In this document: in pieces, positions 30,924 through 40,070 of the stretch
Layout of the letters: every line of letters begins with the position of its first letter
How positions within the stretch are numbered: the first letter of the stretch is position 1
Source: Blastobasis lacticolella
Taxonomy: Eukaryota > Arthropoda > Insecta > Lepidoptera > Blastobasidae
DNA length: 64,000 nucleotides
Reading direction: 5' to 3'
Assembly: GCA_905147135.1 (NCBI GenBank)
Contig: LR990044.1
Location: 16,744,122 to 16,808,121, forward strand
Position numbers and translations under genes: made by a program
Notes under the pieces: model-generated
What the model was told of the DNA's origin: nothing
Databases searched by the model: none
Seen by the model: only the letters and a program-made list of their open reading frames with translations

Positions 30924-31228
30924 AGTAGAGCTTGTCTAAGGTGAAATAACGCGCCCCACTACTTAATTAGATATTATTATCTAATTAAGTAGTGGGGCGC
31001 GCTATTGATTTCGATGTGTGAGTGCAAATATTAATAACGACACTTCATCTGTGTGGGAGCGTCGACTGCTCCAATCGGACGACGCGTGCTCCTACGTTTG
31101 ATTCTCATTGGTAACTGATTGACCAATTACAACGGCATTTGTGTATGTATTGCATCCATATTTTAAATTTGCTTGTGTGCGTTAATGCAATAGTGGGGCG
31201 CATCACTTCAGCTTAGACGAGCTCTACT
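30924..31228. mobile_element. 305-bp inverted-repeat element with internal fold-back
   Basis: The left end 30924-30961 and right end 31191-31228 are reverse complements over 38 nt with five mismatches (AGTAGAGCT.GTCTAAG ... GCGCCCCACTA). Inside, the left end is itself mirrored: arms 30945-30973 and 30978-31006 pair over 29 nt with one mismatch around a TTAT loop. No transposase frame and no clear TSD. The interior includes CTGCTCCAATCGGACGACGC. A non-autonomous DNA transposon is the likely nature. Confidence 0.7.
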
Positions 31229-31229
31229 T

Positions 31230-31710
31230 GCATATCCTCTTGTGTGGGTTCTAGAAGTAAGAAAAACCGTGGTGCCTTACATCCTCTTGGCAGTTTCGCT
31301 TTTCACCCACATTAAAGTCACTTCTCTTTCTGGTGACTAAATGTAAATTGTACTTTGTAGGCTCATAAATTATGAAATAAAGATGGCGCGCTGTCAATAG
31401 TGACACGAGGTCGGTGCCTTAAACATGTGCGCCATGGCGTAGATTGGTTATCTTTGTGTGTTTGTGTGACAGTGTACGTACACACAGCATGGCGTAGTTT
31501 TGCGTGCGTCAGTATGTTGTTCCCAGGATTCTGTCGTTATTTCTTATTTGGTCCGAGTTTGTAGGTAGAAGTTAAGGGGAGTCAAGTGAAAAGTAATACC
31601 TATTTTGCTAGATGTAGAACTTGTGTAGAACAAATGAAATAATAAAAAGGTGTATAAAGTAGAAAAATATTAAGACGTATTTGTTCTTTATGGTCCTTTA
31701 GAAGTAGGTG
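31230..31710. other. Non-coding stretch, unrecognised
   Basis: Nothing recognised, except a short C/T-rich segment and GTGTGTTTGTGTGACAGTGT low complexity near 31455. Confidence 0.35.
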
Positions 31711-31717
31711 CTGACCA

Positions 31718-32285
31718 ATTTTAAAATTGTCTCTATTTGACAAGCTTTTATTTATTACATGTCCCATGTCTGTTTGTAAGAAGTTAAATTTGATCCATTT
31801 CCCGGTTTCTGATCGAGCTGAAATTTTGCATACTCAGTGACATGTGAAATGTTATTATACCATTGAGCTGATCTGATGATGAAGACAGAAGGTGGACAAT
31901 TGGACATATGACCTTCTAACCTACGCATGGTAAACCCACCGAGTTTGGGCTCGTTTGATTAGTCTTGACAAGTACTTTGACTTATCATAGAGAACGTGCG
32001 GTAAAAGCTTGCTATGAAAAAATATTTTTCGTTTGAACTTGTTACGCTACACTAGCGACCCGCTCCAGCTTCGCACGGGTGTTCTCGGAGTTTCTCTGTT
32101 ATAGTACGCGATTGTACATTTATCCCTTCTGAAGAAATTCTTAAAATTATAATGGAGCATCAAAGTCCGTGGTGTGGTTTAGGAGCAGTTAACGGATATA
32201 CCATATCTATTATATAGATTCAGGGGGTAACCGTGATTAAATCTGGACAGACAGACGCGGAAAGTGATTTTATTTTATACTGTAT
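31718..32285 (+). repeat. Dispersed lepidopteran repeats (families L and 'GACAGACAGACGCGG')
   Basis: 31775-31850 (CGGTTTCTGATCGAGCTGAA, ATTTTGCATACTC) and 31920-32045 (family L) are followed at 32048-32280 by CTAGCGACCCGCTCCAGCTT, CGCACGGGTG and finally GGACAGACAGACGCGGAAAG. The CGACCCG..CCGGCTTCGCACGGGTG opening and the GACAGACAG..GCG closing are known from a very common insect dispersed repeat whose origin is unsettled in my memory. Confidence 0.55.
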
Positions 32286-32289
32286 GAGG

Positions 32290-33090
32290 ATTAATTTATA
32301 CCTAGGTTTAATTTTATTAGGATGAGCGATCCCCCGCGATTTCAACTGCGTCAGTTCGATATTCCGTTAAAATTCGACTATACCGTGGGCTCCTGCAATG
32401 TGTCCGGGACATTAAATACCTTACGATACTCGCGAAGAATTTATGTGTTTGTGAAAGAATTCAGTTCTGTAGTTTCGTAGATTACACTCATCATACAAAG
32501 TTAACATACACATTCTTTTTCTTCATATGTTTCTCAGTGACGAACGAGCAGAGCCCGCCTGATTGTAATAAAAATAATAAATCATTTAGTCAAGAAACTT
32601 AGATCTAAAATTACACTGTGATATGATAAAATATGAATAGAACAAATTCAAGTCATTAACAACCAAAGCTTTTTAAGTTTAGGAAATTAAGTAGACACAT
32701 GCTATATTTATCATTAACTAGACGCCTAAATTAGCTAAGCAATTTACCTGTGTCTTAGGCATCGATAAACGGTATGGTAAATGGCATTTGTCACCCATAA
32801 CATCTACCATCTATGTACTGCATATTATCTTTGGTTTTTGTATTTTGTTTGCGTATTCTTACCTATTTAAAGAGCATAGAAATAAAGGCGTAGTTGCGAT
32901 GTACCTATATCAATCCACCTCTTCACGAGCCTCCCGCGGGACCTTTTATCTGACACCGACAGGTCAGGTTATTCTGGGCTTACGCACTTACATTAACTAT
33001 ACCAGAACGATAGATCTTCCGTAGGTCGGCTGTAAGATATTTCTTATGAAATAAGCTGTAGCTGTTGTGTTGTTTTTCTTAATGACAATA
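32290..33090. other. Non-coding stretch, unrecognised
   Basis: A 78-codon plus-strand frame (32788-33024) has no domain. AT-rich, no repeat identified. Confidence 0.35.
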
Positions 33091-33094
33091 TTGT

Positions 33095-33139
33095 GTACCA
33101 GTTATTGTGCACAATAAACTGTTAAATAAATAAATAGTT
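33095..33139 (+). repeat. Retroposon 3' end (poly(A)-signal type)
   Basis: TTATTGTGCACAATAAACTG followed by TTAAATAAATAAATAG resembles a LINE 3' end. A similar GTGTACAATAAAG occurs near 10856. Confidence 0.3.
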
Positions 33140-33209
33140 GATGTAAGCTTACGCAGCACGTGACCAGTCTTTTCAATATTATCTTCGTTTTACTAGTTAC
33201 GTAATCTTA

Positions 33210-33809
33210 GGGCTCGTTCCCAGTTGTCGGGTGTCGGATCTGTATATTAATCGGATGTCGGCGCCTTTGTTCACACACACGATTAATAATCGGTTGACGG
33301 CCACGGTCGAAGGTAGTGCAAATTTTAAGCACGACGACGACGAAGCTCTTGTTGTGATGTATTATTATTTAAGAAGAAAACGAGGACAGACAGCCAAGGA
33401 AAGAAAATCTTTTTTAATATTTAATATTAGAAATTATATATGAGTATTTTATTTATTTTTTAAACTAAAGATTGGGGAACATTTCATTTTGGCTCTGCTT
33501 GCGCGCCGCGATGTGTGTGTGCGCGATCGCAGCGCGACGTATGCACGGACGGAACGAGGGGTAGCGGGGAAAGGGTTATCGGCGCCGACATCCGACAAAT
33601 GTGAACAGCGCCATTCTTAATAATAGGCGAACGAGAACCGACACGATTTTTTTCCGGGCGTAGAGGGCTGGCAAAACACCCGACATTTCTTGTCGGAGCC
33701 GACACAAAATCGGTTTCCGATAAGTGTGAATAGCTTCATATATAATGCTCTGCTACTGGAACCTCCGATAAATATACGGAGCCGACACCCGACAATTGGG
33801 AACCGGCTC
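33210..33809. mobile_element. 600-bp PIF/Harbinger-like MITE with TTA duplication
   Basis: The left end GGGCTCGTTCCCAGTTGTCG and the reverse complement of the right end GAGCCGGTTCCCAATTGTCG match at 24 of the first 28 positions, and similarity continues to about 49 bp (CGTATATTTATCGGAGGT type). TTA flanks both ends (33207-33209, 33810-33812), the 3-bp TWA duplication of PIF/Harbinger. The interior repeats TGTCGG, GTCGGCGCC and CCGACA many times in both orientations. It also has a GC-rich patch at 33490-33575. No transposase frame, hence non-autonomous. Confidence 0.8.
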
Positions 33810-33978
33810 TTACGGTAAGGGAAAATATCGTCAGGAAACCTGCATATTGTGGAGATCGAACATGTAATCATGATCCAATCTATTCAGATTTCCCTGTTAA
33901 CAGGAACGCAGAGGTCAGTCGCTTCACTGTAATTACCTTATGTGCCAAATCCTGGATCCTGGTCATGGTGGACGCCAA
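33810..33978 (+). repeat. SINE-A body fragment starting exactly at the MITE edge
   Basis: TTACGGTAAGGGAAAATATC, GTAATCATGATCCAATC, GAGGTCAGTCGCTTCACTGT and CCAAATCCTGGATCCTGGTC are SINE-A body. Intact copies read GATGCTCTTACGGTGAGGG at this point, so the MITE probably inserted at the TTA of this SINE. A SINE-A head left of the MITE (33150-33209) is not clearly recognisable. Confidence 0.65.
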
Positions 33979-34002
33979 GTCGCGTACCGCTATGCATCCA
34001 TG

Positions 34003-34165
34003 CAGAAAGCTATTAAAAGGAGTGTTTCACGAAGCGCTCCATACAAGCGTAGTTCGCTCATATTTTCAATATTACGCTATCAAAGCCAATGAAATTTTGT
34101 AGACATGATCCAGAAACCAACATCTCTGCTTGTGGTTTGTCAGATTTTGGTTAAAATATATCTAT
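34003..34165 (+). repeat. Family J element, left half
   Basis: ATTAAAAGGAGTGTTTCACG, AAGCGCTCCATACAAGCGTA, then CAAAGCCAATGAAATTTTGT, AGACATGATCCAGAAACCAA and GGTTAAAATATATCTATTC. 44783-44900 matches the second part. The reverse of 45047-45113 matches the first part, so the family has inverted ends (CGCTCCATACAAGCG). Confidence 0.55.
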
Positions 34166-34199
34166 TCATAGTTACGCGTGATTTAAGATTTACATGTAA

Positions 34200-34440
34200 A
34201 TATAGAAAGACAGAGATAATAGTAGTTTTTTATGTGTTTACTAGTTGTCTACATTGAGCTGATACTAAAAGTACTACTTACCTTTTATCTACTAAAAATA
34301 AACCCGTGAGTCATCTACCAGTCTCACAGTCATGTGGAAGTAGGAAAAGAGATCGAAATGACGACGGTTGATAGCCAAATGACCTTGGAAGTTAAAAGGG
34401 ATGTTTTACTACCGGTATTTTGGAAACTTTTGCTCGGTTT
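34200..34440. other. Non-coding spacer
   Basis: Nothing recognised between family J and the next SINE-A. Confidence 0.35.
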
Positions 34441-34459
34441 GACTTTCTAATCAATTTTT

Positions 34460-34795
34460 AGTTTTGCTCTCGCGCACGAGGGCCCGGGGTCCGCCTTAAC
34501 CATGATCCAGGATTTGGCAGATCAGGTAATTGCAGTGGTGCGACTGCCATCTGACCTCCGTGACCCTGCTACCAGGGGAACCTGACCAGCTTTGATCATG
34601 GTTACACATTCAATCGCCTGAACGTGCTGGTTTCATCACGATGTTTTCCCTCACCGTAAGAGCATCGGTTGGCATTCAACTAATGTATATAATTCAGAAA
34701 AGAGTCATTGGTACATACTAATGTGGCCATGTGGCCACAGCGGGATTTGAACCCGGCACCTCTCGCTTACTATAACCACTCGCGCACCGACGCTC
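34460..34795 (-). repeat. SINE-A, near full-length
   Basis: The head at right has box B reversed (GGGATTTGAACCCGGCACC), with a deletion around the anticodon-loop region (CGCTTACTATAACC). The body is complete, with GCCTTAACCATGATCCAGGA and CATCACGATGTTTTCCCTCA. The 3' end at left starts at TTTTGCTCTCGCGCACGAGG, so the last 20-25 nt are missing. A duplicated ATGTGGCC stands next to the box B region. Confidence 0.8.
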
Positions 34796-34799
34796 CTTT

Positions 34800-35390
34800 C
34801 GCGACTTTCCAAGCAATGTTGAGATGTATTATTGCTTCCAGACGAGCGAAAACGAAGGAAAACATCTTATTATGTTACAAAACAAGAGTAATTTAGATAA
34901 CCTAGTAAACGTGGGTGGTGGGGAAAAATTTTACGTGAGTCACTTTTTAAATACCTAATTTTCCGTAAACATAAAATAACATTTCTGACGAGCCTTTGCT
35001 TAGCTTGTCAGAAGCAAGGTCTATAAATAATTATGAAATATTTTTTTCACCTTTATTAGATACCAGGTATTTTATTCAAACATAAACGAAAACGTATATC
35101 GGTATGTGTTGTTACATTTCAGCAGCTATATTCCGCCGAAATATATAAAATTTGGCGTATATTAAACCATAAACATTGAGTTGGAATGGGAACAAACTTT
35201 AATGGAATTCTTTGAATACGAACTCATGGGAAAATATCATATGTCTATAATCGTAGCAACGTAGCAACCGTAGTTAATACAGCGTAGAGCCAAAACCGTT
35301 GGCAACACTGCCCCATAGCTATTAATAAAGAAACCGCGTTGTAAGTTTTACGTGTAAATGTGATTTTGTGGCTCTGTGTGTCTGTCTGTG
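34800..35390. other. Non-coding stretch, unrecognised
   Basis: No gene or repeat family, apart from a dispersed-repeat tail at 35395-35520 (ATTTTAATCGAGATGGTTGT, GAATCGGTTCAGTAGTTCAG) shared with 14.2 and 46.3 kb. Confidence 0.4.
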
Positions 35391-35661
35391 CAGCTAAAAC
35401 AAATCTGTAGTTCTTAAACAGATGGAGCGATTTCGATGCAGTTTTAAAAGCCATTTTAATCGAGATGGTTGTTAGCTTTGTTTCTCTTGAATCGGTTCAG
35501 TAGTTCAGTAAATAAAAACAAATCGAAATTGAAAAATGTTTACACAAAAGATACATGATTATTAAATTGATCAATTAAAAGGTACCAACATAAACAGGCT
35601 TTGTGAGAACCTGGTATCTGGTTCTCAAGTGCGCATATTTACTAATGGCTCAATGTCACCT

Positions 35662-35720
35662 GTAATTGGGTCGCAATGTCAGCTCAAAGGTAGTTTGACA
35701 CCTTTTTGGTATTCTACTAC
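35662..35720 (+). repeat. Direct repeat copy 1 (59 bp)
   Basis: GTAATTGGGTCGCAATGTCA to TTTTTGGTATTCTACTAC. The same 59-bp unit, with about 12 substitutions and no indels, recurs at 36021-36079 on the other side of a SINE-B. This is too long and too diverged for a target-site duplication. Confidence 0.75.
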
Positions 35721-35744
35721 TGTTACTAATGGCTCGATTGAATT

Positions 35745-36016
35745 AAAATAAATAAATAAACAAATAAATAAATAATCGTGGACAAATTCACACAGCGCCA
35801 TCTAGCCCCAAACTAAGCAAAGCTTGTGTTATGGGTACTAGATAACTGATAAACTACTTATATACTTTTAAATACATACTTATTATATATATAACACTAA
35901 CACCAACACCACTAACACCCGTAACAGAAATTAAAATTCATCATTTCAATTTCTGCCCGGCCGGGAATCGAACCCGGGACCTCTTGCATGTTGACCATTG
36001 AACCACTCAGGTCGTC
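35745..36016 (-). repeat. SINE-B, full-length, minus strand
   Basis: The tail at left (AATAAATAATCGTGGACAAA, TTCACACAGCGCCATCTAGC) is followed by the body, including an expanded AACACTAACACCAACACCAC run. The head has AATTTCTGCCCGGCCGGGAA and a reversed perfect box B (GGAATCGAACC), ending AACCACTCAGGTCGTC. It sits between two diverged 59-bp direct repeats. Confidence 0.85.
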
Positions 36017-36020
36017 AATT

Positions 36021-36079
36021 GTAATCGGATCGCATTCGCAGCTCAATGGGAATTTTACGCGTTTTTGGTATTCTGCTAC
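36021..36079 (+). repeat. Direct repeat copy 2 (59 bp)
   Basis: GTAATCGGATCGCATTCGCA to GTTTTTGGTATTCTGCTAC, homologous to 35662-35720 at equal length. Confidence 0.75.
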
Positions 36080-36231
36080 AATAAAAGTTGCTGTTCAACT
36101 TCAATCTTATATTAAGCATAGTAAATAAGCGGACTCAAGGCCATAGTCGTAGGTATACCGAAGTTTTTCGCTCGATTAGGTTAATTTGTTATTGGAACTT
36201 TTTAATTTTTCTTTGAACTTTCGTAAGTTTT

Positions 36232-36400
36232 TTGTTATGGTATATGGTAAACAATCAGGCAAACAGGCTACCTGGTGGAAAGTCTACACTGCCGCTTAAA
36301 GGCATCAGCAATATTAGTGGCGCCACCAATTCATTTCCCACCTCTAAAGATATCTCTAATATAACGGTTTAACGATCAGTGTCCTAAGGAAGCACTGTGT
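36232..36400 (-). repeat. Family I-related SINE fragment, minus strand
   Basis: TTATGGTATATGGTAAACAA, TCAGGCAAACAGGCTACCTG and GTGGAAAGTCTACACTGCC match the reverse of the family I tail, followed by a divergent 3'-proximal body (CGCCACCAATTCATTTCCCA). Confidence 0.5.
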
Positions 36401-36890
36401 CTGGGAACTCATTATACATCGACGTGTAGACCAACTGACATCTAATAATGTCTTAGTGGAATAGTTAGCCCTAGCATAGGCCCTGGCCTATTTGGGCGGC
36501 TATGTTTATATACCATTTAGCTTATACAAATCCTACACACAACTTAGACTCAAGGTATTAACTAATTGAGAAAATAATAATAAATAAAAAAACTCCAAAT
36601 GGTACGAGCGAGAAACGTTGTTTTAAACTGTTCGCGTGGATTCAACAGAGGTCTATCTAGTGGGGATGAGTACCCAGCCCGCGGTGGGTAGCTCGATGGC
36701 AGCATTCTGCTGTAAGTACTAGATCGATAAGTTCCTCAAAAGATTGTAAAGCTCATTGAACCTACAGTCATACAACTAAATAGCTGACCCCTTACTCCAT
36801 ATTATCATATGGACTACCATAAGATCGGGGGTCAACTAAATTAGTTGTACAACCCTTAGAAAACACAATGGGAGCTAAGTCCCTCTGAAT
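36400..36890. other. Non-coding stretch, unrecognised
   Basis: A weak inverted repeat at about 36780-36850 (CTGACCCC..ATATTATCATATGG..GGGGGTCAACT) is the only structure. No gene. Confidence 0.35.
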
Positions 36891-36895
36891 AAGTA

Positions 36896-36970
36896 ATACA
36901 TACACATTATACATATAAACTCACGCCTGTATCCAATAGGGGTAGGCAGACACCAACTAGCAAGTAAGTT
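36896..36970 (-). repeat. Family K retroposon fragment
   Basis: ATACATACACATTATACATA, TAAACTCACGCCTGTATCC and GGGGTAGGCAGACACCAACT match the reversed family K 3' end. Confidence 0.5.
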
Positions 36971-36989
36971 TTATTTTAATCTACTAAAA

Positions 36990-37100
36990 AAAATGGAAAG
37001 ACCTGCGCGAACTCCAGATAACGAACTGGGAACAAGTGGCGCAGGATAGGGACCAATGGCCAGTTCTTGTGTCGCAGGCCAAGATTCACTTCGGGTCGCT
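36990..37100 (+). pseudogene. LINE C-terminal coding fragment
   Basis: The plus strand reads WKDLRELQITNWEQVAQDRD, then QWPVLVSQAKIHFGSLSQRS, N and a stop, followed by VSK. NW-x-Q-x-A-x-DR-x-W followed by a short tail and an AAGTAAGTAA end is typical of lepidopteran RTE-like and related elements. The N-terminal limit is lost. Uninterrupted for 40 codons, so relatively young, but only a fragment. Confidence 0.65.
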
Positions 37101-37149
37101 GAGCCAGCGAAGTAATTAAGTAAGTAAAAGAACAGATTTTTTAAATAAA

Positions 37150-37387
37150 AATAAATAAATAATCGTGGACAAATTCACACAGCGCCACCTAGCCCCAAAG
37201 TAAGCAAACTACTTATATACTTTTTTTTAAATACATACTTATTATACATATAACACCCAGACCCGTAACGGAAATTAAAAATAATCATTTCAATTTCTGC
37301 CAGGCCGGGAATCGAACCCGGGACCACTTGCGTGGCCACATGACCACTGACCTCTGACCACTTGACCACTGAACCACTCAGGTCGTC
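37150..37387 (-). repeat. SINE-B with an anticodon-region expansion
   Basis: It has the tail AATCGTGGACAAATTCACAC and CAGCGCCACCTAGCCCCAAA, and the body lacks about 40 bp. In the head, box B is intact when reversed (GGAATCGAACC). Between box B and box A there are three extra GACCACTGA / GACCACTTG repeats, so the tRNA-like domain is about 30 nt too long. Confidence 0.8.
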
Positions 37388-37730
37388 AGGTTTTATTTCA
37401 TTATTATTGTCATTTTTCTGAACGAAGTTATTTTTATGCAATTTTGCGGTGTCAGGGGGAACAAAAATGTATGTAATGTCTACCATTATCTGGGGCTACC
37501 ACCTAAATGACTTTCCTCCCATTACGCCCATTGTGTACGGTTTCCCATAGCTTTTCCTTTATCCTTAATACTGTTAACGAAAGTTCATTGTAAGTGAAAG
37601 TTTGCTTGTATGCTACGTTGTCATAGCTGAACGGAAGTTAATTAAATAGTTTTGGGGTTGTATCTGATAGGGGTTTCATGGTATCCCAATTAAATAGACA
37701 TATAAAACAAACACAATTTTTTCATTGTTA
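37388..37730. other. Non-coding spacer, unrecognised
   Basis: No gene or repeat recognised. The open frame at 37175-37486 runs across SINE-B and is a by-product. Confidence 0.4.
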
Positions 37731-37732
37731 TC

Positions 37733-37919
37733 AACTTGGCGTTAATGTCCCGGTTGTGCTCTCGCGCACAAGGGCCTGGGGTCCGCCTTTGCCCATGATC
37801 TAGGATTTGGCTGATCAGGTAATTACAGTGGAGCGACTGCTACCAAAGGAACCTGACCAGATTGGATCATGGTTACACATCCAGTCGCCTGAATGTGCAG
37901 GTTTCATCACGATGTTTTC
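37733..37919 (-). repeat. SINE-A body only, head missing
   Basis: It runs from ACTTGGCGTTAATGTCCCGG and GGTTGTGCTCTCGCGCACAA to TTTCATCACGATGTTTTC, where similarity stops at the head/body junction. A deletion removes CATCTGACCTCCGTGACC. Confidence 0.75.
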
Positions 37920-37952
37920 TACTTGGCGACTACAATACAAAATATATCACCA

Positions 37953-38405
37953 TCAACCAGCCTTCAACTCAATAAAACAACCACTTTCTACTATTGTTTG
38001 TTCTATAAACTTTATCATTTAAACAATTTTTTTAAATTAATTCGATTATCACCCATAAAATCATGTAGCTTTACACAACCTTACTTTCAATCTTGCCAAC
38101 CTACCAAAAACACCAAACCAACGCCTCTACAAGGCCGCCATACGTTTTAGTTGAATTATTAATTTAGCTAAATACCGACCGCTTTTCAACTAACCTTCAC
38201 CTCCATAAAACAATCACTGTCTGTATCATCTTTTCACTTAAATAATGTTGTTAAATTTTTGCCACTTCGCACCCATAAAACCATGTAGTTTCGCCCAATC
38301 TTACTTTCAATCTTGCCAACATACCAAAAGCACCAAAACAACCCCTCTGCAAAGCCACTATACGTTTCGGTCGTCCAATTATTACTTTAGCTAATTACCG
38401 CCCGC
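37953..38405. repeat. Direct tandem duplication, about 220-233 bp per unit
   Basis: Unit 1 (37953-38185) and unit 2 (38186-38405) share TCAAC..CCTTCA.CTC.ATAAAACAA, ACCCATAAAA.CATGTAG, CTTACTTTCAATCTTGCCAA, C.TACCAAAA.CACCAAA, CCTCT.CAA.GCC and ATACGTTT. The core CTTACTTTCAATCTTGCCAAC is identical. Identity is roughly 75-80% with several indels. No repeat family elsewhere in the window matches. Confidence 0.8.
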
Positions 38406-38409
38406 TAAG

Positions 38410-38880
38410 TCGCCGGCCCGTCATCTCTGGCACCTTTGCCCTGTAATTAACTGGTGGCTGGCACAATGACTATATTATTCAACTCCTAAATGAGACGGGG
38501 CGAGGGTTTCCATTAGTCGCCGGGTTTTTGTGCAGTCGCACGGTCACAAGTCAGCCGTAGTTTCCTTGTTTTGTACGACCGTAAGTAGTGACGGACAAGC
38601 GGAAGCTCAGCTTGTGGGGAGAATAAGTGTTTCAGGTTGTTTGTAACATCTATGGTTCTTAAAGGTAACATAATTTACTGCTTATTTTATCCTTTGTATC
38701 TAGCGGAGTATAAGGCGCTGTCCTTATTGGCAACGGTCGTTCGAGGGGCGCTTTTGAATTCTGTTATTGGTCGTGTGACATATAGGAAGATATAATCTTC
38801 CCAGTCGTAATACCATGCGGTTGAACAGACAATATATGAAGAGTAAAAGAATGTGCTCTTTAGACGGAAACCTTTACATA
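38410..38880. other. GC-richer unique stretch
   Basis: 38410-38580 is GC-richer than its surroundings, with GTAATTAACTGG and TTCCATTAGTCGCCGGG. It has no frame and no repeat match. It follows the tandem duplication and may be conserved non-coding DNA. This is an inference from composition only. Confidence 0.3.
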
Positions 38881-38882
38881 AG

Positions 38883-38982
38883 GGTCGGTCTCCACCGAAC
38901 GAGAGATGAGGAGATGTCTTTTAGCAACCAATAGCATTTCATTATTCACACATCTCGTCTCTGCTTAGATTTGGTGAATACG
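38883..38982. mobile_element. Short MITE-like element with imperfect TIRs
   Basis: GGGTCGGTCTCCACCGAACG then AGAGATGAGGAGATG at the left, and CATCTCGTCTCTGC then TTTGGTGAATACGG at the right, are imperfect reverse complements over about 35 nt. No TSD fixed. A similar opening (GGTATCCACCGATC) occurs at 598-611. Confidence 0.4.
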
Positions 38983-38994
38983 GTTGAGCAGAGA

Positions 38995-39176
38995 AGCGGA
39001 GTACAAGGTGACTAATGTTTTCGAGGCAAAAGATATAAGAATCTCCGTAGGCTGGAAAATGGGCAGCAGCTTTTTCCGTTGTTATATTTATAACACTGTT
39101 ATTTCCAACCCGCCTGCCAAGCGAGTAGATTATGGTAATAACCTTTCATTTCGTGGGAGAGGTCCTAAGTCCTGCT
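38995..39176 (+). repeat. Family D retroposon, 5'-truncated
   Basis: GTACAAGGTGACTAATGTTT, TCGAGGCAAAAGATATAAGA, AAAATGGGCAGCAGCTTTTT, AACCCGCCTGCCAAGCGAGT and GTGGGAGAGGTCCTAAGTCC. It is followed by CTGCTCTAGCTCTAGCC in place of the usual GCAGTGGACTGTTA. Confidence 0.7.
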
Positions 39177-39179
39177 CTA

Positions 39180-39690
39180 GCTCTAGCCAGTACATATCTT
39201 CGCACAGATTCTGTAGATATACCTTACCTGTAAAACATTTCCTCTCCACACATTTCCGCTTAGTCCTTAGTCTCCCGGTCGATTCCGGGCCTTAAACTCG
39301 GTCGAAATCTCGCTGGAACTTCGACAAACTTTCAGTATTACGTTACCTGTAACACGATCTTTGTACTTCAGTAAATTATTTCGTTAGCAGCACTAAAACG
39401 GGAGTCCTCAGGAAGGGTGCTATTGATTTCTGAGAGAAAATTAGTATCCAACGTTACATGATAGTTCTAGCTCTTAATCTTAGGAGTGGTGAAGTTCGTT
39501 AGTTCAAGTTTCTTTTAATTGAACTGTACGAGTATACAAAGGATATTGTTATACTAGGATAGTGTACCTAACACTGTTTTTGTTCATCTAAATGCGAGTG
39601 GTTAAAGGTTTCCCATTTTTTCACGTAACGACAGAGCCATGCCAGGTATACGATGTTTGTAACAGATATTTTTGGGCTACTTTATCGATC
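39180..39690. other. Non-coding stretch, unrecognised
   Basis: No gene or recognised repeat. Confidence 0.35.
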
Positions 39691-39698
39691 TCTGAATC

Positions 39699-39885
39699 AG
39701 AGGTAGGGCATAGCGGGGTGTCTATCCCGCTCGAATTGGAGCTGCCTGTCTGGGGCAGTATCTTACAGAATACTAGGCTTAAGAGCATTTGCCATTTTGC
39801 TGCCAGAGCTTAGTATCCTGGGGTTTTTGAGGTGGGCAATGCATTGGCCCACTTGCCTGTTTGCCAACCGTATTACTTAAAAACT
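39699..39885 (+). repeat. Family I SINE, internally deleted
   Basis: AGAGGTAGGGCATAGCGGGG, CTGCCTGTCTGGGGCAGTAT, AGCATTTGCCATTTTGCTGC, GAGGTGGGCAATGCATTGGC and CCCACTTGCCTGTTTGCCAA. The section with CAGTGGTGACCAC is deleted. Confidence 0.6.
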
Positions 39886-39936
39886 GACAAAAAAGATTCG
39901 TAATTGAAATGGGTATTATTTCATTAAAATTATTGA

Positions 39937-40069
39937 ACACCGTGATGAAATTTCACTTTCAGGCGACTGAACGTGTAACGATTATCCAATCTGGTTAAGT
40001 TCCCCTAGAGACAGGATAACGGAGGTCAGATCGCAATCGCTCCACTGTAATTACCTGATCTGCCAATCC
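39937..40069 (+). repeat. SINE-A body fragment, left arm of a fold-back pair
   Basis: CGTGATGAAATTTCACTTTC, AGGCGACTGAACGTGTAACG, CGGAGGTCAGATCGCAATCG and TTACCTGATCTGCCAATC. It is joined directly to a minus-strand SINE-A at 40071. Confidence 0.75.
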
Positions 40070-40070
40070 C

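Noticed and set aside
33490..33580. CpG-rich promoter of a host gene
   Set aside because: The GC-rich patch is internal to the 600-bp PIF/Harbinger-like MITE and shares its subterminal motifs.
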